From: Oceanidesulfovibrio marinus
GTDB lineage: Bacteria; Desulfobacterota; Desulfovibrionia; Desulfovibrionales; Desulfovibrionaceae
DNA length: 64,000 bases
NCBI RefSeq assembly: GCF_013085545.1
Contig: NZ_CP039543.1
Coordinates: forward strand, 4,247,322-4,311,321
Direction: 5' to 3'
Shown here: piece by piece, positions 24,230 to 33,102 of the stretch
How the letters are laid out: each line of letters opens with the position of its first letter
Numbering within the stretch: the stretch's first letter is position 1
The notes under the pieces: generated by a model
Told to the model about the DNA's origin: nothing
Seen by the model: the letters and a program-made list of their open reading frames with translations, nothing else
Databases searched by the model: none
Position numbers and translations under genes: made by a program

Positions 24230-25705
24230 ATGATCCGCAAGAAAATGTACATCGACGGCGAGTGGGTGGAGGCGCGCTCCGGCGCGGTCAGGCAGTCCAT
24301 CAATCCCTGCGACGGCCAGCCCATTGCCGAGGTGCCGGAAGGGGGACGCGAGGACGCACAAGCCGCCATTGCCGCGGCTAGGCGCGCATTCGATCATGAC
24401 GGCTGGCCCCAGACCCCGGCGGCCGAGCGCGGAGCCATGCTCTACAAGCTCTCGGAGCTCATCGTCCGCGACAAGGAGGAGCTGGCGCAGTTGGAGACCC
24501 TGGACACGGGCAAGACCCTGGAGGAGTCCCGCTGGGACATGGATGATATCGCCGGCATCTTCCGTTACTTCGCCGGCCTGGCCGACAAGGACGGCGGCGA
24601 GGTCATCGACTCGCCCATTCCGGACTCCACCAGCACCGTCATCCGCGAGCCCGTGGGCGTGTGCGGGCAGATATCGCCGTGGAACTACCCGCTCCTGCAG
24701 GCCTCGTGGAAGATGGCCCCGGCCCTGGCCGCTGGCTGCACCATCGTTATGAAGCCCAGCGAGATCACCCCGCTGACCACCATCAAGGTCACGGAGCTGG
24801 CCGAGGAGGCCGGCTACCCCAAGGGCGTGGTCAACCTGGTGCTCGGCCCCGGCGCTAGCGTGGGCGACGAGCTGTCATCAAACCATGATGTGGACCTGAT
24901 ATCCTTCACCGGCGGCATCGTCACCGGCAAGAAGATCATCCAGGCGGCCAGCACCAATGTGAAGAAGATCGCGCTGGAGCTGGGCGGCAAGAACCCCAAT
25001 ATCATCTTTGCCGACGCCGACTTTGACACGGCCGTGGACTACGCCCTCAACGGCGTGTTCTTCCACGCCGGGCAGATCTGCTCGGCCGGCGCCCGCGTCA
25101 TGGTGGAAGATCCCATCTACGACAAGTTCGTGGCCGCGCTCAAGGCGCGCATGGAAAAGATCGTGGTGGGCAAGTGGACCGACGAGAAAACCCAGATGGG
25201 GCCGCTCATCTCGGCCCAGCACCTGGCCAAGGTAAAGGGATACGTCGAGATCGGGCAGCAGGAGGGCGCGAAACTTCTGCTGGGCGGAAATCTCCCTGAA
25301 GATCCGGAGCTCAGGAACGGGTACTTCTATATGCCCACCCTCTTTGCCGACTGCACCAACGACATGCGCATCGTGCAGGAAGAGGTCTTCGGCCCGGTCA
25401 TCACCGTGGAGCGTTTCAGCACGGAAGACGAGGCGGTAGAGCGCGCCAACAGCACCGTCTACGGCTTGTCCGCCGGCTTCTGGACCCGCGACCCGGACCG
25501 CATCCAGCGCGTCTCGCGCGCCCTGCGCTTCGGCACCGTGTGGGTCAACGACTTCAACGTCTACTTCGTGCAGGCCCCCTGGGGCGGCTACAAGCAGTCC
25601 GGCATGGGCCGGGAGCTGGGCCGCATCGGCCTGGAGGAGTACACCGAGGTCAAACACATCTACCAGAACCACAAGACACAGGCCCTGAACTGGTTCGGGG
25701 CCTAG
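24230..25705 (+). CDS. betB: betaine aldehyde dehydrogenase
   Basis: 491 residues, aldehyde dehydrogenase superfamily. Catalytic Cys284 in GQICSAGARV, general-base Glu250 in ALELGGKNPN, and the cofactor segment GQISPWNYPLL. The C-terminal PWGGYKQSGMGRELG is typical of BetB. It converts betaine aldehyde to glycine betaine with NAD(P)+. It is directly downstream of betA with a 6-nt gap, which supports the assignment over other ALDHs. Confidence 0.92.
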   Translation: MIRKKMYIDGEWVEARSGAVRQSINPCDGQPIAEVPEGGREDAQAAIAAARRAFDHDGWPQTPAAERGAMLYKLSELIVRDKEELAQLETLDTGKTLEESRWDMDDIAGIFRYFAGLADKDGGEVIDSPIPDSTSTVIREPVGVCGQISPWNYPLLQASWKMAPALAAGCTIVMKPSEITPLTTIKVTELAEEAGYPKGVVNLVLGPGASVGDELSSNHDVDLISFTGGIVTGKKIIQAASTNVKKIALELGGKNPNIIFADADFDTAVDYALNGVFFHAGQICSAGARVMVEDPIYDKFVAALKARMEKIVVGKWTDEKTQMGPLISAQHLAKVKGYVEIGQQEGAKLLLGGNLPEDPELRNGYFYMPTLFADCTNDMRIVQEEVFGPVITVERFSTEDEAVERANSTVYGLSAGFWTRDPDRIQRVSRALRFGTVWVNDFNVYFVQAPWGGYKQSGMGRELGRIGLEEYTEVKHIYQNHKTQALNWFGA

Positions 25706-25786
25706 CGCCCCGAGCTCACGCAGGGGTACTTCGGGAGCGCCGGCCGTGCGGCCGGCTGACTCCAGAACCTGAACCAAGGAGTTGCG

Positions 25787-26743
25787 ATGTCTGGTTACGC
25801 GAAAAAAATTCTGACTGTTGTTCTGGCCCTGACCCTGTCCGTGGTCTTCTTCTGCGGATCGGCCATGGCCGAGAAAAAGGAAATCCGCTTTGTCTACGTC
25901 GGCTGGACCGGCGTGACCATCAAGACCGAGCTGGCCAAAACCATCCTGGACTGCCTGGGCTACGAGACCGAGTCCAACCTGGTCTCCGTGCCCATCGCTT
26001 ACAAGGCCATGGCTCTGAACGAGTCCGATATTTTTCTGGGCAACTGGATGCCCTCCATGAAGTCGGTGGCCGACCCGTTCTTCAAGGATGGCAGCGTGGT
26101 GCAGTACGTGGCCAACATGCCCGGCGCCAAGTACACCCTGGCCGTGCCCACCTATGAGTACGAGGCCGGCCTGCAAAGCTTCGAGGATATCGCCAAGTTC
26201 GGCGACAAGCTCGACTGGAAGATCTACGGCATCGAAGAAGGCAACGACGGCAACCAGATCATCCAGGCTATGATCGACAAGGATATGTACGGCCTGGGCA
26301 AGTTCGAGCTTGTGCCCTCCAGCGAGCCGGCCATGCTCATGCAGGTGCAGTCCTACGCCAAGGACAAGCAGTGGATCGTGTTCCTCGGCTGGGCCCCCCA
26401 CAGCATGAACGAACGCATCGACATGAAGTACCTCAAGGGCAGCACGGCCGAAACCTTCGGCGAAAACGACGGCACCGCCACCGTGTACACCAACATCCGC
26501 AAAGGCTTTGCCGACGAACACCCCAATGTTGCAAAGCTCCTGCAGAACCTGAAGTTCCCTGTGCCCATGATGAACCAGATCATGCTCGCCATGCATCAGG
26601 ACCAGGACCTGAAAGCCAAGGATGCCGGCATCGCCTGGCTGAAAAAGAACCCCGACACCTACAAGGGCTGGCTCGACGGCGTGACCACTGCCGACGGCAA
26701 ACCGGCTCTGCCCGCATTCGAAGAATGCCTCTCAGGGATGTAA
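25787..26743 (+). CDS. glycine betaine/choline ABC-type substrate-binding protein (OpuAC/ChoX-like)
   Basis: 318 residues with a signal peptide ending at about residue 28 (FFCGSAMAEKK). Ligand-box segments YVGWTGVTIKTEL, IFLGNWMPSM and FLGWAPHSMN mark the OpuAC family. It is 81 nt after betB with GGAG upstream, and is followed by a terminator. It is the second periplasmic binding protein of this locus without a permease or ATPase. It differs clearly from the one at 18699, so this is not a recent duplicate. Confidence 0.88.
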   Translation: MSGYAKKILTVVLALTLSVVFFCGSAMAEKKEIRFVYVGWTGVTIKTELAKTILDCLGYETESNLVSVPIAYKAMALNESDIFLGNWMPSMKSVADPFFKDGSVVQYVANMPGAKYTLAVPTYEYEAGLQSFEDIAKFGDKLDWKIYGIEEGNDGNQIIQAMIDKDMYGLGKFELVPSSEPAMLMQVQSYAKDKQWIVFLGWAPHSMNERIDMKYLKGSTAETFGENDGTATVYTNIRKGFADEHPNVAKLLQNLKFPVPMMNQIMLAMHQDQDLKAKDAGIAWLKKNPDTYKGWLDGVTTADGKPALPAFEECLSGM

Positions 26744-26787
26744 GCCCGCTAAAGCTACCCTTCTTCGGGATATAATCACCTGGACTG

Positions 26788-26826
26788 AACGCCGGGGAGC
26801 AGAGCGCTCTCCGGCGTTTGGTTCTT
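26788..26826 (+). terminator. rho-independent terminator of the gntR-betAB operon
   Basis: A 12-bp stem (26788-26799 with 26807-26818, one G-T pair) and a 7-nt loop, followed by TGGTTCTT. Confidence 0.8.
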
Positions 26827-26851
26827 GTGGAGGTGTTGCCCTAAGGTTTAG

Positions 26852-26938
26852 CCGAGGGCTCTGCCCTCGGGCACCCGCCAGGGAGCTTAGCTCCCTGGAC
26901 CCATATAATGGGGTCCGGGGACCAGTTGTCCCCGGCAG
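26852..26938 (-). repeat. modular palindromic repeat, copy R1 (C-B-A order)
   Basis: Three hairpins: CCGAGGGC/GCCCTCGG (26852-26870), CCAGGGAGC/GCTCCCTGG (26878-26898) and CCGGGGAC/GTCCCCGG (26915-26935), joined by CACCCG and ACCCATATAATGGGGT spacers. It is the same element as 28274-28363 in reverse orientation. The remainder of 26744-27093 holds the terminator and no gene. Confidence 0.85.
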
Positions 26939-27093
26939 GAGGCGTGGGGGGCAGTATAAGCGTCCCCCGCACCGTCGGGAGCCCTTTTCAGCAACAAGGG
27001 GAACGCGGATTCGTGTTATAAAGGGATTTAGGCTACGAGGAAGGGCAAATAGGAAAGCATGTTAAAAAAAGCAGTGCAGAAGGTTAAAAAGCC

Positions 27094-27690
27094 ATGCCTG
27101 AAGCGATCTGGGGCGTTTTCTCAATTCTCGTGACGTATCTCGTATACACCCTCGGGGAGTTGGTCGCTGTTGGCATCGTCTTCCTGGTGGTGTGGACCGT
27201 GCTGGACTGGACAGTCGTCACTGCACTCTACAAGAGAGTGGTGTGGAAACGGTTGGCTCATGAGAATGGGAAGGACGCCAAGGACCTGCATGATCTGATA
27301 ATGCGAGACAAACTGCTGTCCTACGAGGCGTTGATGGATCTGCTGGGGAATGATCGGCTAGACTTCGTATATCGCGTCCGAAACCATGAGTTGCCTCGGC
27401 ATCTGAGGTTCCTCGGACATCGGGTGCTATTTCCGCCCAAGTGGTTCGAAAAGCTGCTGAGCAGATGTTCCGTGCAAAAGAAGCACTTCCGGCAGTATGT
27501 TTTCTGCAAGCATTGCCGTTTCTTAGACGATGATATCGAGATCGGCGAGTTGGCAACAGAGGTGGATAGCATCCTGAGGCAAAGGAATGTCCGTGAAGTT
27601 GTTGAGTTGCTTGAAGATTATTTGTTGTTGCACAGGCATGCCGGGATCAAGACGTTGCGGGAATGGGCTCCTACTCTTCACCAGCCCTAA
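27094..27690 (+). CDS. hypothetical membrane-anchored protein
   Basis: 198 residues, not recognised. Residues 5-45 are hydrophobic (ILVTYLVYTLGELVAVGIVFLVVW), enough for one or two TM segments. The rest is charged and mostly helical, with a FCKHCRF CxxC pair near residue 137 that could bind metal. The base composition is visibly less GC-rich than its neighbours and the ribosome site is weak (AAGG). It lies between palindromic repeats R1 and R2, and its stop codon touches R2. This suggests acquired or rapidly evolving DNA. Confidence 0.55.
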   Translation: MPEAIWGVFSILVTYLVYTLGELVAVGIVFLVVWTVLDWTVVTALYKRVVWKRLAHENGKDAKDLHDLIMRDKLLSYEALMDLLGNDRLDFVYRVRNHELPRHLRFLGHRVLFPPKWFEKLLSRCSVQKKHFRQYVFCKHCRFLDDDIEIGELATEVDSILRQRNVREVVELLEDYLLLHRHAGIKTLREWAPTLHQP

Positions 27691-27746
27691 TATAAGGGTC
27701 AAGGGAGCCGTGCTCCCTTGTGGGTGTCCGAGGGCAAGGCCCTCGG
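27684..27746 (+). repeat. modular palindromic repeat, copy R2 (B-C, hairpin A missing)
   Basis: AAGGGAGC/GCTCCCTT (27701-27719) and CCGAGGGC/GCCCTCGG (27728-27746), preceded by the spacer CCCTAATATAAGGGTC. Each loop is 3 nt. It overlaps the stop of the preceding gene. Confidence 0.85.
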
Positions 27747-27817
27747 GAACTTGGACAGATGGGTGTTCGCGTTGCGGCGGGTTTTCAGGTAGAGGGGGCA
27801 AAAAAGAGAGCATCCCC

Positions 27818-28240
27818 ATGGAATACGTCGCCATACTGTTCATCTGCTTTTTCAGCCTGCATGTCTTCTGGCGCAAAGCCAAGAGCGCCAAGCCGGAGAT
27901 GGCCCTGGACCAGAAGCCGCAGCGCGAAGCCACGTTCCAGATCGCCGATGTGGACGCGTTCCTGAAACGGCTCATCAACCAAGCCAAGTGGGCGGACTAC
28001 GCTCTGGAAATCGAGCGGAAAGACGAGGGGAAGCTTGTGTTCAGCGACGCCCCGGACACCCTTTCCTTCGGCTTCTTCTACTCGGTCGTGCTGGGCCCCA
28101 CCCTGGACGGGACGACCACAGTCACCGTGGGCATCACCTCGCGCGTCATGAAGATGGAAATCGTGGCCGCGCGCAAGTTCGAAAAGTTCACCAAGCTCGT
28201 GGATGAATGCCTCACCGAGGGTGACGGCGCCTCCCAATAG
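27818..28240 (+). CDS. hypothetical membrane-anchored protein
   Basis: 140 residues from ATG 27818. An N-terminal TM helix (EYVAILFICFFSLHVFW) is followed by a soluble domain of about 110 residues (DVDAFLKRLINQAKWADYALEIE...LVFSDAPDTLSFGFFYSVV). No family recognised. The ribosome site is weak (AGAGAG). Codon use is like the neighbouring GC-rich genes, unlike the preceding gene. Bracketed by repeats R2 and R3. Confidence 0.55.
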   Translation: MEYVAILFICFFSLHVFWRKAKSAKPEMALDQKPQREATFQIADVDAFLKRLINQAKWADYALEIERKDEGKLVFSDAPDTLSFGFFYSVVLGPTLDGTTTVTVGITSRVMKMEIVAARKFEKFTKLVDECLTEGDGASQ

Positions 28241-28273
28241 GCCTGTGCGGGTGACGCTGTCCCTCACGCCCCC

Positions 28274-28363
28274 TGCCGGGGACCACTGGTCCCCGGACCC
28301 CATGTTATGGGTCCAGGGAGCAGTGCTCCCTGGTGGGAGTTCGAGGGTGAAACCCTCGAAAAC
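28274..28363 (+). repeat. modular palindromic repeat, copy R3 (full A-B-C)
   Basis: A: CCGGGGACC/GGTCCCCGG (28276-28296). B: CCAGGGAGC/GCTCCCTGG (28313-28333). C: TCGAGGGT/ACCCTCGA (28341-28359). All loops are 3 nt. Between A and B lies ACCCCATGTTATGGGT. This is the most complete copy. Confidence 0.87.
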
Positions 28364-28381
28364 CATTTTCCTTCTTCTCTC

Positions 28382-29884
28382 CTAAAAATAATAGCTCAGC
28401 CAGCAGTAGACGCTGTCCGGTGGCCGGAGGTCGAAGTCGGCGCCGGAAGGGACCACGCCGCCGTACTCGGTGCGGCGGGCGCCGGCTGCGATGTTGCCGC
28501 CCAGGAGCATGTCGATGTTGTCGGTGATGGACCAGACAAAGCGCGGCTGGAACAGGGCCGAGGGGTCGGCGGCGTTGACGATGGTGGTGACGTAGAAGTT
28601 GAGCAGCGGGTGGAGCTCCACATTGAGGTTGGTGGCCACGTAGACCGGGCCGAGGGTGAAGAGCTCGCCGCGGGCGATGCGCTCGGTGTAGACCGGATCG
28701 TCCAGGGTGGCGGGGTAGTTGGTGTCGGCCAGGGTGTTGAGGTAGGCCTCGACGTAGCCGTACCAGTTCTTGCCGAACCAGACCCAGGAGTAGTCCATGT
28801 TCGCCACCAGGGCGAGATAGCCGTAGCGGCCGCGGCTTTCCTCGTGCAGGAAGGTCCAGGTGGCGCTGGTGCGCCAAGCCGCGTCGCCCCAGTAGCCGGT
28901 AGCACCAAGGCCGAGCACGAAGTCCTGGTAGTGCTTGGCGGCCATCAGATCCCACTCGATATGCTGCCAGGTGGCGTGCAGCTTCCCGCCTAAGGATGCG
29001 TCATCCCAGAGCACCTTGTGGGAGTCCGGGTCGCGCCGCGGCACGCCCACCAGCTCCAGACCGCCGATGCCGGCGTCAGCCTGCACATAGGCGAGGTCGT
29101 CGCCCAGCTTGTAGTCGCGGATCACGTCGGTGGGGGCAAAGGGGTTGAGCAGGTCCATGGGGTTGAAGAGGAAGCCGTTGCCCCAGGTAACGGCCTGGCG
29201 GCCCAGGCGGACCATGCGGATGGGCCCGGACAGCGGCATGAAGCTCAGGTTCAGGCGGTCGAAGCGCTGCTGGATGTAGAGGTCGTCGTTTTCCTCGATG
29301 AACCAGGTGAGGTCCATGAACCGGCGGTCGTCGTTGATGGCCGTGCCCAGGCCCAGGCCGCGGGTGGACGAGCCGGCTGTGGACGCCCCGCCGCCGCTCC
29401 CGCTGAGCTGGGAGCTGATACGGCGGGTGTCTCCGCCCACAAGAAAGTTCTCAAAGTGGGCCTCGAAGGCGGCCCAGTTCTCGTAGTAGAGGTTGGCCTT
29501 GAGCCGCAGCTCGGCCTGGCCGTCGAGCAGGGCGGATTGCGTCTGCTGCCCCAGGATAGAGTCCGGCAGGGCGTAGCCCATGGAACCGTAGAGCTTGACG
29601 TGGCCGCCGAGCTGGAGGTCGAAACCGTCGGTCCAGGATTTTTTTTCGGGAGATGCGACTTCGGCAGCGACCTGGGTGGCGTTGGACTCCTGGGGCGATG
29701 GGCTGGCGGACGTGCTGTTTGAGGACGTGGCGTTGCTGTTATCCGTGGTCGCGGCCGTCGCATTCACCGCCGCATTGCCCGCACCCCTATCCCCGACGGC
29801 CAGCGCCGGAGTCGCCAGCAACAGAGGCAACAACAGCGCCGCACAGAGGACCGCAGCGCAATGCATGGCGGCGCGCCGGATCAC
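28382..29884 (-). CDS. outer-membrane beta-barrel protein of a LolCDE-like export operon
   Basis: 500 residues. Signal peptide to about residue 29, then a low-complexity Asn/Ser/Ala/Thr linker (about 35-75). The rest is amphipathic beta-strand sequence ending in VYCWLSYYF, a C-terminal aromatic of the kind used by the BAM machinery. Segments such as LGRQAVTWGNGFLFNPMDLLNPF resemble DUF1302-type barrels. It overlaps the ATPase gene by 4 bases (ATGA), so it belongs to the export operon. It is probably the outer-membrane terminus or acceptor for the cargo. Confidence 0.72.
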   Translation of the reverse strand: MIRRAAMHCAAVLCAALLLPLLLATPALAVGDRGAGNAAVNATAATTDNSNATSSNSTSASPSPQESNATQVAAEVASPEKKSWTDGFDLQLGGHVKLYGSMGYALPDSILGQQTQSALLDGQAELRLKANLYYENWAAFEAHFENFLVGGDTRRISSQLSGSGGGASTAGSSTRGLGLGTAINDDRRFMDLTWFIEENDDLYIQQRFDRLNLSFMPLSGPIRMVRLGRQAVTWGNGFLFNPMDLLNPFAPTDVIRDYKLGDDLAYVQADAGIGGLELVGVPRRDPDSHKVLWDDASLGGKLHATWQHIEWDLMAAKHYQDFVLGLGATGYWGDAAWRTSATWTFLHEESRGRYGYLALVANMDYSWVWFGKNWYGYVEAYLNTLADTNYPATLDDPVYTERIARGELFTLGPVYVATNLNVELHPLLNFYVTTIVNAADPSALFQPRFVWSITDNIDMLLGGNIAAGARRTEYGGVVPSGADFDLRPPDSVYCWLSYYF

Positions 29885-30579
29885 ACGCCGACCTTTTCGC
29901 GCACCTCGTCACCCACGATGCGGCCGTCCTTGAGCCGCACCAGCCGCCTGGCGTGTTCCATGACCATGTCGTCGTGGGTGGAGAAGATGAAGGTGACGCC
30001 CTTGTTCTCGTTCATGTCGTGCATCATCTCCAGCAGCCCTTCGCCGGTGGTGGAGTCCAGGTTGGCCGTGGGCTCGTCGGCCAGCACAATGGCCGGGTCG
30101 GAGACGATGGCGCGGGCCACGGCCACGCGTTGCTGCTGCCCGCCGGAGAGTTCGGTCGGCCGGCGGTTGTACATGTTGGCCAGTCCCACGTCGTCCAGGA
30201 TGGCGCGGGCCTTGTCGCGACGCTCATTTTCCGCAACGCCCTGCAGCAGCATGACGAACTCCACGTTCTCCTGGGCCGAGAGCACCGGGATGAGATTGTA
30301 GGCCTGGAAGATGAAGCCGATCTTCTTGAGCCGCATGTCGGCCAGGTCGCCCTGGCTCAGGCCGTTGAGCTCATGCCCGTCCACGACCACGGTGCCGGTG
30401 TCGGGCCGGTCCAGGCCGCCGATCATGTTGAGCAGGGTGGTTTTGCCCGAGCCGGAAGGCCCGGCCAGGGCCACGAATCCGCCGGAATCGATGGTCAGAC
30501 TGACCTTGTCCAGGGCGTGCACCTTGGTCTGCCCCTGCGTATAGACCTTGGATAACTCGTGACATGCAACAATGCTCAT
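29881..30579 (-). CDS. LolD/MacB-type ABC transporter ATPase
   Basis: 232 residues. Walker A GPSGSGKTT, Q-loop FIFQAYNLIPVL, signature LSGGQQQRVAVARA, Walker B IVLADEPTANLDS, and the H-loop in FSTHDD. This is the LolD/MacB/FtsE branch, which powers mechanotransmission rather than substrate passage. It works with the two FtsX-type permeases encoded immediately upstream (21-nt gap). Confidence 0.92.
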   Translation of the reverse strand: MSIVACHELSKVYTQGQTKVHALDKVSLTIDSGGFVALAGPSGSGKTTLLNMIGGLDRPDTGTVVVDGHELNGLSQGDLADMRLKKIGFIFQAYNLIPVLSAQENVEFVMLLQGVAENERRDKARAILDDVGLANMYNRRPTELSGGQQQRVAVARAIVSDPAIVLADEPTANLDSTTGEGLLEMMHDMNENKGVTFIFSTHDDMVMEHARRLVRLKDGRIVGDEVREKVGV

Positions 30580-30600
30580 GGCGTTTCTCCGCTGCCCGCG

Positions 30601-31839
30601 TCAGGTGTGGGTCAGGGCCTCCACCGGGGTGAAGCGCGCGGCCTTCACCGCCGGATACACGCTGACCAGCGCGCCCAGGACGAATACAAGAAGGTTGGCC
30701 GCCACCACGTTGTTGAGCGTGATGACGGGGTAAACCACCCGCGACATGCCGAAATACTGGGAGCCGCGGGCAAAAGCCGAAAAATCGATGCCCGTGTGGG
30801 ACAGGGCGGCCACGCTGGCAAAGCCCAGGAGATTGCCGCCGATCATGCCGATGACCAGGAGCAGCACGGCCTCGGCCAGCACCAGGCGCACGATCCACCA
30901 TGGCTTCATGCCCAGCGCCTTGAGCAGGCCGAACTCCCGGATGCGCTCCAGCACGGCCATGAGGATGGTGTTCACGATGCCGAAGCCCATGGCGATGAAG
31001 ACCACGAGGTACCAGAGGTACATGTACGTATCCACGTTGCCCAGATAGGCGGAGATCAGCGGCAGCAGCTCTTTCCAGGTATCCACCTCGTAGGCCGTGC
31101 CCGGGTCGTCCTGTTTCAGTGCCGCGGATATCTTCTGGGCCACGGGCGCGCTCTGGCTGATGTCCGGCAGGAGCACGGCGAACTCGGAGATCTGCTTGTC
31201 CAGGCCGAGCATGTCACGCGCCGCCGGGATGGAGACAAAGACGTAGCCCTTTTCCGTGGCCTCCAGCTCCGCCGTGTAGATGCCTTTTATCCGGAAGGCG
31301 CGGGAGGCGATCTCGCCCGAGGTGTCCTGGGCCATGAGCACCATCTTCTTGCCCACGCCGGTGTCGAAGTCCTTGGCCAGAGCGCGGCCCACCACGATGG
31401 CATAGGGGTCGTCCTTGCCGAGCATTGCGCCTTCCGCCAGGGCCTTGGGTCCAAAAAATGAGACAGCGGCCTCGCGCTCCGGGTCCACGCCCACGATGTT
31501 CACGCCGGCCGTGTCGCGCGCCGTGTTCACCACGCCGTCCATGCGGATGCGCATGGTCCAGTGGCTGCCCTGGGGCAGGGTCTCGCGCAGCGCATTTTCC
31601 ACCGGCGCGCCATCGGGCATGGCGTTCTGGATCACGGGATCATCCCGGAACCCTTGCGCATGCACCTGGATATGGCCGGTGAGGGTGTTGATGGCGTTGT
31701 GCATCATGCTGTCCAGCATGCCCATCATGAACGCGGTGAAGAATATGAGGCTCCAGACGCCGACCAGGATGGCGGCCAGCAGCACAAAGGTGCGCTTGGG
31801 GTTGCGCCAGAGGTTACGCCAGGCCATTTGGAAAAACAT
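30601..31839 (-). CDS. FtsX/LolC/E-type ABC permease
   Basis: 412 residues. One N-terminal TM helix (about 18-42), a periplasmic domain of about 220 residues (MacB-PCD type), then three TM helices. The coupling segment MAVLERIREFGLLKALGMKPW is diagnostic of FtsX/LolC/LolE proteins. Its N-terminus (MAWRNLWRNPKRTFVLL) parallels the next permease (MGWRNIWRNPRRSVLTM), so the pair arose by duplication. It is expected to form a heterodimer with it. Confidence 0.9.
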   Translation of the reverse strand: MFFQMAWRNLWRNPKRTFVLLAAILVGVWSLIFFTAFMMGMLDSMMHNAINTLTGHIQVHAQGFRDDPVIQNAMPDGAPVENALRETLPQGSHWTMRIRMDGVVNTARDTAGVNIVGVDPEREAAVSFFGPKALAEGAMLGKDDPYAIVVGRALAKDFDTGVGKKMVLMAQDTSGEIASRAFRIKGIYTAELEATEKGYVFVSIPAARDMLGLDKQISEFAVLLPDISQSAPVAQKISAALKQDDPGTAYEVDTWKELLPLISAYLGNVDTYMYLWYLVVFIAMGFGIVNTILMAVLERIREFGLLKALGMKPWWIVRLVLAEAVLLLVIGMIGGNLLGFASVAALSHTGIDFSAFARGSQYFGMSRVVYPVITLNNVVAANLLVFVLGALVSVYPAVKAARFTPVEALTHT

Positions 31840-31854
31840 AGAGTCCTCGCCGGA

Positions 31855-33096
31855 TCAGACAGTGGCCAGCGCGTCCACCGGTTTGATGGAGCGGACCTTG
31901 AAGGCCGGGAACAGGGCCGTGACAAAGGTGATGACCAGCACGATGCCCGGCCCCACGGTGAGCGGAATGAGGCTGAGCCTGGGGTAGAGCCGCTCCGGGA
32001 TGCCATACTGCTGGGCCATCTGCTGCACGCTTTCGCCCAGGGGAATGCCGTAGTGCTCGAAGAAGATGGTGACGCCCACGCCCAGGGCGAATCCGGCGGC
32101 CACCCCGGCCAGGGTCAGGAAGGTGGACTCCATGAGCAGCAGCTTGGTGAGCTTGCCGGGCCGGGTGCCCAGAGCCATGAGCACGCCGAACTCGCGCGTG
32201 CGCTCGAACACGGCCATGAGAAAGGTGTTCAGGATGCTGAAGGCGACCACCACGGAGAGCATGATGTACATGATGACGCCGCTGATGAAGTCCAAAGAAA
32301 TGGACTCCTGCAGGCCGGGCATGAGCTCGTCCCAGGTGAGGGCGGTCAGGGGCGGATCATTTTGGACAGAGCCCAGCTTTGCGGTCAGCGCCTGCTCCAC
32401 GTCGGGCACGACATCCAGGGAATCCGCCACGACAACCATTCTGTGCACGGCGCCGCGCATGGCAAACGTGTCCTGGAAGTTTTTGAGCGGCACCTGGATG
32501 GAGGAACGGTCGAACTCGTCCTGGCCCGAGGAATAGATGCCTTTCACGGTGTAGATCATGGCGGCGATGGAGCCGTCACGGCCGTTGCCTAGCATCACGA
32601 TCTCGTCGCCCAGCCCGATCTTGAGGTTCTTGGCCAGCAGACGGCCCACCAATGCCTGGGGGCCATCGTCCGGGGAGAGGTACTCGCCCTCGCGGATGAT
32701 GGACTTGAGCGTGGAGACGCGGGCCTCGGCCTCGGGATCGATGCCCACGACCATGCCGCCGTAGGTGCGCTGGTCCGAGGAGAGCAGGGCAAAGCCGTTG
32801 GCGCGCGGGGCGTAGGCCTTCACACCGGGGATGGAGTCCAATAATCTGGACACCTGGTCCGGGTGCTCCACCACCTGCCACATCTTGTGATCCTTGTGAT
32901 AGCCCGTGGCCTGCACCTGGATGTGGCCGGTGCGGATGGTCACGGCGTTCTCGATCATGGCGTGGTAGGTGCCCATCTGGAAGGAGAGCATGAACACGAG
33001 CAGGGCCACGGCGAATGCGATGGCCGTCATGGTCAGCACGGAACGCCGCGGGTTGCGCCAGATGTTGCGCCAGCCCATCCGCGATTCAATGGACAT
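31855..33096 (-). CDS. FtsX/LolC/E-type ABC permease
   Basis: 413 residues with the same 1+3 TM layout and a large periplasmic domain. The coupling region reads MAVFERTREFGVLMALGTRPGK. It starts 6 nt after the LolA-like carrier gene and ends 15 nt before the partner permease. In LolCDE the periplasmic domain of one subunit hands cargo to LolA, which fits the gene order here. Confidence 0.9.
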   Translation of the reverse strand: MSIESRMGWRNIWRNPRRSVLTMTAIAFAVALLVFMLSFQMGTYHAMIENAVTIRTGHIQVQATGYHKDHKMWQVVEHPDQVSRLLDSIPGVKAYAPRANGFALLSSDQRTYGGMVVGIDPEAEARVSTLKSIIREGEYLSPDDGPQALVGRLLAKNLKIGLGDEIVMLGNGRDGSIAAMIYTVKGIYSSGQDEFDRSSIQVPLKNFQDTFAMRGAVHRMVVVADSLDVVPDVEQALTAKLGSVQNDPPLTALTWDELMPGLQESISLDFISGVIMYIMLSVVVAFSILNTFLMAVFERTREFGVLMALGTRPGKLTKLLLMESTFLTLAGVAAGFALGVGVTIFFEHYGIPLGESVQQMAQQYGIPERLYPRLSLIPLTVGPGIVLVITFVTALFPAFKVRSIKPVDALATV

Positions 33097-33102
33097 GGGA
33101 TG

